The notes under the pieces are model-generated. The model was not told the DNA's origin and searched no databases. It saw only the letters and a program-made list of their open reading frames with translations. A DNA stretch of 7,251 nucleotides from Paenibacillus sp. oral taxon 786 str. D14 (GTDB lineage Bacteria > Bacillota > Bacilli > Paenibacillales > Paenibacillaceae). Positions within the stretch are counted from its first letter, which is position 1, and each line of letters opens with the position of its first letter. Shown here one piece after another: positions 4,843 through 7,251 of the stretch. The stretch lies in the NCBI RefSeq assembly GCF_000159955.1, contig NZ_GG695974.1, positions 59,865 through 67,115 on the forward strand, given 5' to 3'. The translations under genes were made by a program, and so were the position numbers.

Positions 4843-6975
4843 ATGAAAACGTTGGTATTAGCCGAGAAGCCCTCGGTTGCCAGAGAGATCGCGCGAGTCA
4901 TCGGCAGCCGGGATAAGCATAAAAGCCATTTTGAAGGGTCCAAATATGTAGTGACCTGGGCATTAGGCCATCTGGTGGGATTGGCCGAGCCGGAGGATTA
5001 TGATAAGAAATACGCCACGTGGGCGCTGGAGGATTTGCCGATTTTACCGGAAAAAATGAAGCTCAAGGTGCTGCGCGAGACCAGCCACCAGTTTAAGGCG
5101 GTGCAGCAGCTGATGCGCCGTCAGGATATCGGCGAGCTGATCGTGGCGACGGACGCCGCCCGCGAAGGCGAGCTGCTCGCCCGCTGGATTATGGAAATGG
5201 CTAAATGGAATAAGCCATTTAAGCGGTTGTGGATTTCGTCGCAAACGGACAAAGCGATCAAGGAAGGGTTCGCGTCGCTGAAGCCGGGCAATCAATATGA
5301 GCGCTTGTACCAATCGGCGCGCTGCCGAGCCGAAGCCGACTGGATGGTGGGGCTGAACGTGACCCGGGCGCTGACCACCAAGTTTGGCGCGCCACTCTCG
5401 GCTGGACGGGTGCAGACGCCGACACTTGGCATGATCATGCAGCGGGAGAATGAAATTCTCCGCTTCCGCTCGGAGGAGTATCATGTGCTGCGCGCGGACT
5501 TCGGCAAGTTTGAGGCGGTATGGCGCGGCGGGAACGGCGATGCGCGTATTTTTGACCCGGAGAAGTTAAATGTGTTGAAACAGAAACTGGAGGGCGCTTC
5601 CGGCCAAATCGTTAAGCTGGTTAAGCATGAAAAAACCGTGCCCCATCCGCTGGCATACGATTTGACCGAGCTGCAGCGGGATGCCAACCGACTTCTGGGC
5701 TTTTCGGCCAAGCAGACCTCTAACGTGCTGCAACGGCTCTACGAGCAGCATAAGTTAGTAACGTATCCGCGGACCGATTCGCGGTATTTGACTTCGGATA
5801 TGACGGATACGCTCAAGGAGCGCCTGACGAGTGTGGCTGTCGGCCCTTACGCGAGTTTGGCGCGGCCGTTGCTGCGGGGTTCTTTGCATCTGAGCAAGCG
5901 GGTGGTTGACGACAGCAAGGTCACCGACCACCATGCGATTATTCCAACGGAACAAACGGTGCTGTTGAACGCGCTGAACACGGATGAACGTAAGCTCTAC
6001 GATTTAATTGTTCGGCGATTTATCAGTTTATTTTATCCGCCGGCAAGGTTTGATCAAGTTAGCGTGACGGTGCAAATTGCGGGGGAGACGCTGCATGCCA
6101 AGGGGACGACGATTAAGGATGCCGGATGGCGGGCGGTTTATGACGGGCAGGTCATGGAAGAGGAAGAAGGCGGCGAGGACGATGCCGAGAGCGGCTCCGT
6201 GCTGCCGGAGCTCACTCAAGGTGAGGCGGTGAAGGTGCAGCGCTGCCGCGTGACGCCGGGACGGACCCAGCCGCCGAAGCGCTACACAGAAGCTGCCCTG
6301 CTGACCCAAATGGAGAAGCATGGGCTGGGCACGCCGGCAACGCGGGCGGACATCATCGAGAAGCTGATCAGCTCCGACACGATCGAGCGGCAAGGGAATT
6401 ACCTGCATCCGACCGGCAAAGGGAAGCAGCTCATCGAGCTGGCGCCGGCTGATTTGCGTACGCCGGAGCTGACGGCCCGCTGGGAAGCTGAGCTGGAACG
6501 GATCGCCCGCGGGCAAGGTCAGCCGGGGCCGTTCCTCAGCGGAATCCGTGAGATGGCGATCAACCTGGTGCAAGGCGTGAAGCGCAGTGATGCGACGTAT
6601 AAGCCGCATAACGTCTCCAACAGCCATTGCCCGGAATGCGGGACAAGGCTGCTTGAGAAGAAGACCGGGCGCGGCTTGATGCTGGTCTGCCCCAGCGAGG
6701 ATTGCGGTTATCGCCGATCCGGCGAGAAACGTCTGTCCAACCGTCGTTGTCCGCAATGCCACAAGAAGATGGAGCTCAAGGAAGGCAAAGCCGGCAAGTA
6801 TGTGCAGTGCCTGTCCTGCGGGATCACCGAGGTGCTGGGGAAAGACAAGGATAAGCATATGAGCAAGCGCGAGCAGCAACGGCTCGTGAAGCAGTATGCC
6901 CAGAAGCAGGAGTCCGGCGGCATCAATCTCGGTGAACTGCTGAAGGCGGCGCTGGAGAAAAAGGGCGACGATTAA
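4843..6975 (+). CDS. topB: DNA topoisomerase III (type IA)
   Basis: Type IA topoisomerase that cuts one DNA strand through a 5'-phosphotyrosine link and passes another through, relaxing negative supercoils and separating precatenanes at replication and recombination forks. It has 710 residues. The Toprim domain holds AEKPS (Glu8) and ATDAAREGELLARW (Asp104, Glu108). The central domains carry SAGRVQTPTLGMI (186-198) and the active site LVTYPRTDSRYL with Tyr308. SDHHAIIPTE-type sequence (TDHHAIIPTE, 361-370) and GLGTPATRADIIEKL (494-508) are also typical. The C-terminus has two four-cysteine zinc-ribbon motifs (Cys596/599/616/621 and 636/639/656/659) and a basic tail. Two oddities: the Toprim acidic motif reads DAA rather than DAD, and the segment between QMEK and GLGT is short compared with B. 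subtilis TopB as I remember it. It diverges from fabH. No terminator follows before the 45-aa gene. Confidence 0.97.
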   Translation: MKTLVLAEKPSVAREIARVIGSRDKHKSHFEGSKYVVTWALGHLVGLAEPEDYDKKYATWALEDLPILPEKMKLKVLRETSHQFKAVQQLMRRQDIGELIVATDAAREGELLARWIMEMAKWNKPFKRLWISSQTDKAIKEGFASLKPGNQYERLYQSARCRAEADWMVGLNVTRALTTKFGAPLSAGRVQTPTLGMIMQRENEILRFRSEEYHVLRADFGKFEAVWRGGNGDARIFDPEKLNVLKQKLEGASGQIVKLVKHEKTVPHPLAYDLTELQRDANRLLGFSAKQTSNVLQRLYEQHKLVTYPRTDSRYLTSDMTDTLKERLTSVAVGPYASLARPLLRGSLHLSKRVVDDSKVTDHHAIIPTEQTVLLNALNTDERKLYDLIVRRFISLFYPPARFDQVSVTVQIAGETLHAKGTTIKDAGWRAVYDGQVMEEEEGGEDDAESGSVLPELTQGEAVKVQRCRVTPGRTQPPKRYTEAALLTQMEKHGLGTPATRADIIEKLISSDTIERQGNYLHPTGKGKQLIELAPADLRTPELTARWEAELERIARGQGQPGPFLSGIREMAINLVQGVKRSDATYKPHNVSNSHCPECGTRLLEKKTGRGLMLVCPSEDCGYRRSGEKRLSNRRCPQCHKKMELKEGKAGKYVQCLSCGITEVLGKDKDKHMSKREQQRLVKQYAQKQESGGINLGELLKAALEKKGDD

Positions 6976-7006
6976 CCCCGATCACAGGATGGTGGCAGCC
7001 CAACCC

Positions 7007-7037
7007 TGAATAAATCGGCAGCATTTACGGGACGCTA
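7007..7037 (+). promoter_or_regulatory. Possible forespore (sigma-G/F) promoter
   Basis: TGAATA (7007-7012), an exact match to the sigma-G -35 box, is followed after 18 nt by GACGCTA (7031-7037), a 4/7 match to the CATACTA -10 box. It lies 20 nt before the small gene's start. The -10 match is modest, so this is a suggestion only. Confidence 0.3.
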
Positions 7038-7043
7038 AGTAGC

Positions 7044-7048
7044 GGAGG
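7044..7048 (+). promoter_or_regulatory. Ribosome binding site that selects a GTG start
   Basis: GGAGG lies 8 nt before the GTG at 7057 but only 2 nt before the in-frame ATG at 7051. The GTG is therefore the likelier start. Confidence 0.7.
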
Positions 7049-7056
7049 TGATGAGG

Positions 7057-7194
7057 GTGCCGCATCATAAAGCGCGGAAGACCGAGAACCAGCAGAACAA
7101 GTCGAGCCTGATGGAACCATCCATCGCGGCCAAGCCAAAGAAACAGGCTGAATATGCGCCCAATCTGAACGGAATTTCAAAGAACGAATCCTAA
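7057..7194 (+). CDS. 45-aa basic hydrophilic protein, possibly a small spore protein
   Basis: GTG-started frame of 45 codons beginning MPHHKARKTENQQ and ending NGISKNES, stop TAA at 7192-7194. It is rich in Lys, Asn, Gln and Ser, has no Cys or Trp, no membrane segment and little predicted structure. Such composition is shared by the minor small acid-soluble spore proteins (Ssp types) of Bacillales. The AEYAPNLNG stretch reminds me of the YxPNHxG-type motif of SspN, but I cannot confirm this from memory. Support for a real gene: a strong GGAGG at 8 nt, a possible sigma-G-type promoter, and a strong terminator 15 nt after the stop. An alternative start two codons upstream (ATG 7051) overlaps the ribosome binding site. 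It lies 81 nt after topB on the same strand, so read-through from topB is possible. Function not established. Confidence 0.65.
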   Translation: MPHHKARKTENQQNKSSLMEPSIAAKPKKQAEYAPNLNGISKNES

Positions 7195-7209
7195 TGTTTA
7201 TGCGTCTGC

Positions 7210-7237
7210 AGCTCCCCGTTTCGGGGAGCTTTCTTTA
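7210..7237 (+). terminator. Strong Rho-independent terminator
   Basis: AGCTCCCCG (7210-7218) and CGGGGAGCT (7222-7230) form a perfect 9-bp GC-rich stem around TTT, followed by TTCTTTA. It ends the 45-aa gene and, since none is seen after topB, probably topB transcripts too. Confidence 0.92.
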
Positions 7238-7251
7238 GTATGAGGCGTATT

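Noticed and set aside
6028..6879. Long open frame of 283 codons on the minus strand opposite topB
   Set aside because: It is antisense to the conserved C-terminal half of topB and has the Leu/Arg/His-rich, low-information look of a shadow frame. It shows no family motif. I saw no ribosome binding site.

Overview
The window looks like chromosomal DNA of a low-to-moderate GC, endospore-forming Firmicute. A Paenibacillus-like member of the Bacillales is my best guess. The grounds are strong AGGAGG-type ribosome binding sites, sigma-A-type promoters, a textbook FapR operator in front of a fabH, a Bacillus-type TopB, and a small basic protein that may be a spore protein. The genus is inferred from style, not from a marker gene.

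Left part (1-2070), all on the minus strand. Reading in the direction of transcription: a 44-aa unknown peptide, an SseA/3-mercaptopyruvate-type sulfurtransferase, a MarR-family repressor and a small DoxX-family membrane protein. The marR promoter is followed at once by a perfect 18-bp palindrome. The core of that palindrome recurs before doxX, so the MarR protein probably represses both itself and doxX. Sulfurtransferase and DoxX proteins are known to work together in mycobacterial redox defence, so the gene order deserves attention. The sulfurtransferase gene is visibly richer in G+C than its neighbours.

Middle (2071-3413). An EamA/DMT-family transporter is read rightwards from a clear promoter. 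It converges on a 70-aa unknown gene read leftwards. The T-tract of the transporter's terminator overlaps the last codons of that small gene.

Right part (3414-7251). fabH (fatty-acid initiation) and topB (topoisomerase III) diverge from a compact 149-bp control region. On the fabH side this region holds a perfect 17-bp FapR operator exactly where transcription should start. Between the two promoters lies a second, unexplained, perfect 21-bp palindrome that overlaps the upstream element of both. This is the most interesting unexplained signal in the window. Downstream of topB is a 45-aa Lys/Asn/Gln-rich gene with a possible forespore promoter and a strong terminator.

I see no CRISPR array, tRNA, rRNA, insertion sequence or prophage gene. 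Nothing here amounts to an obvious new multi-gene system. The novelty lies in the regulatory DNA and the small genes.
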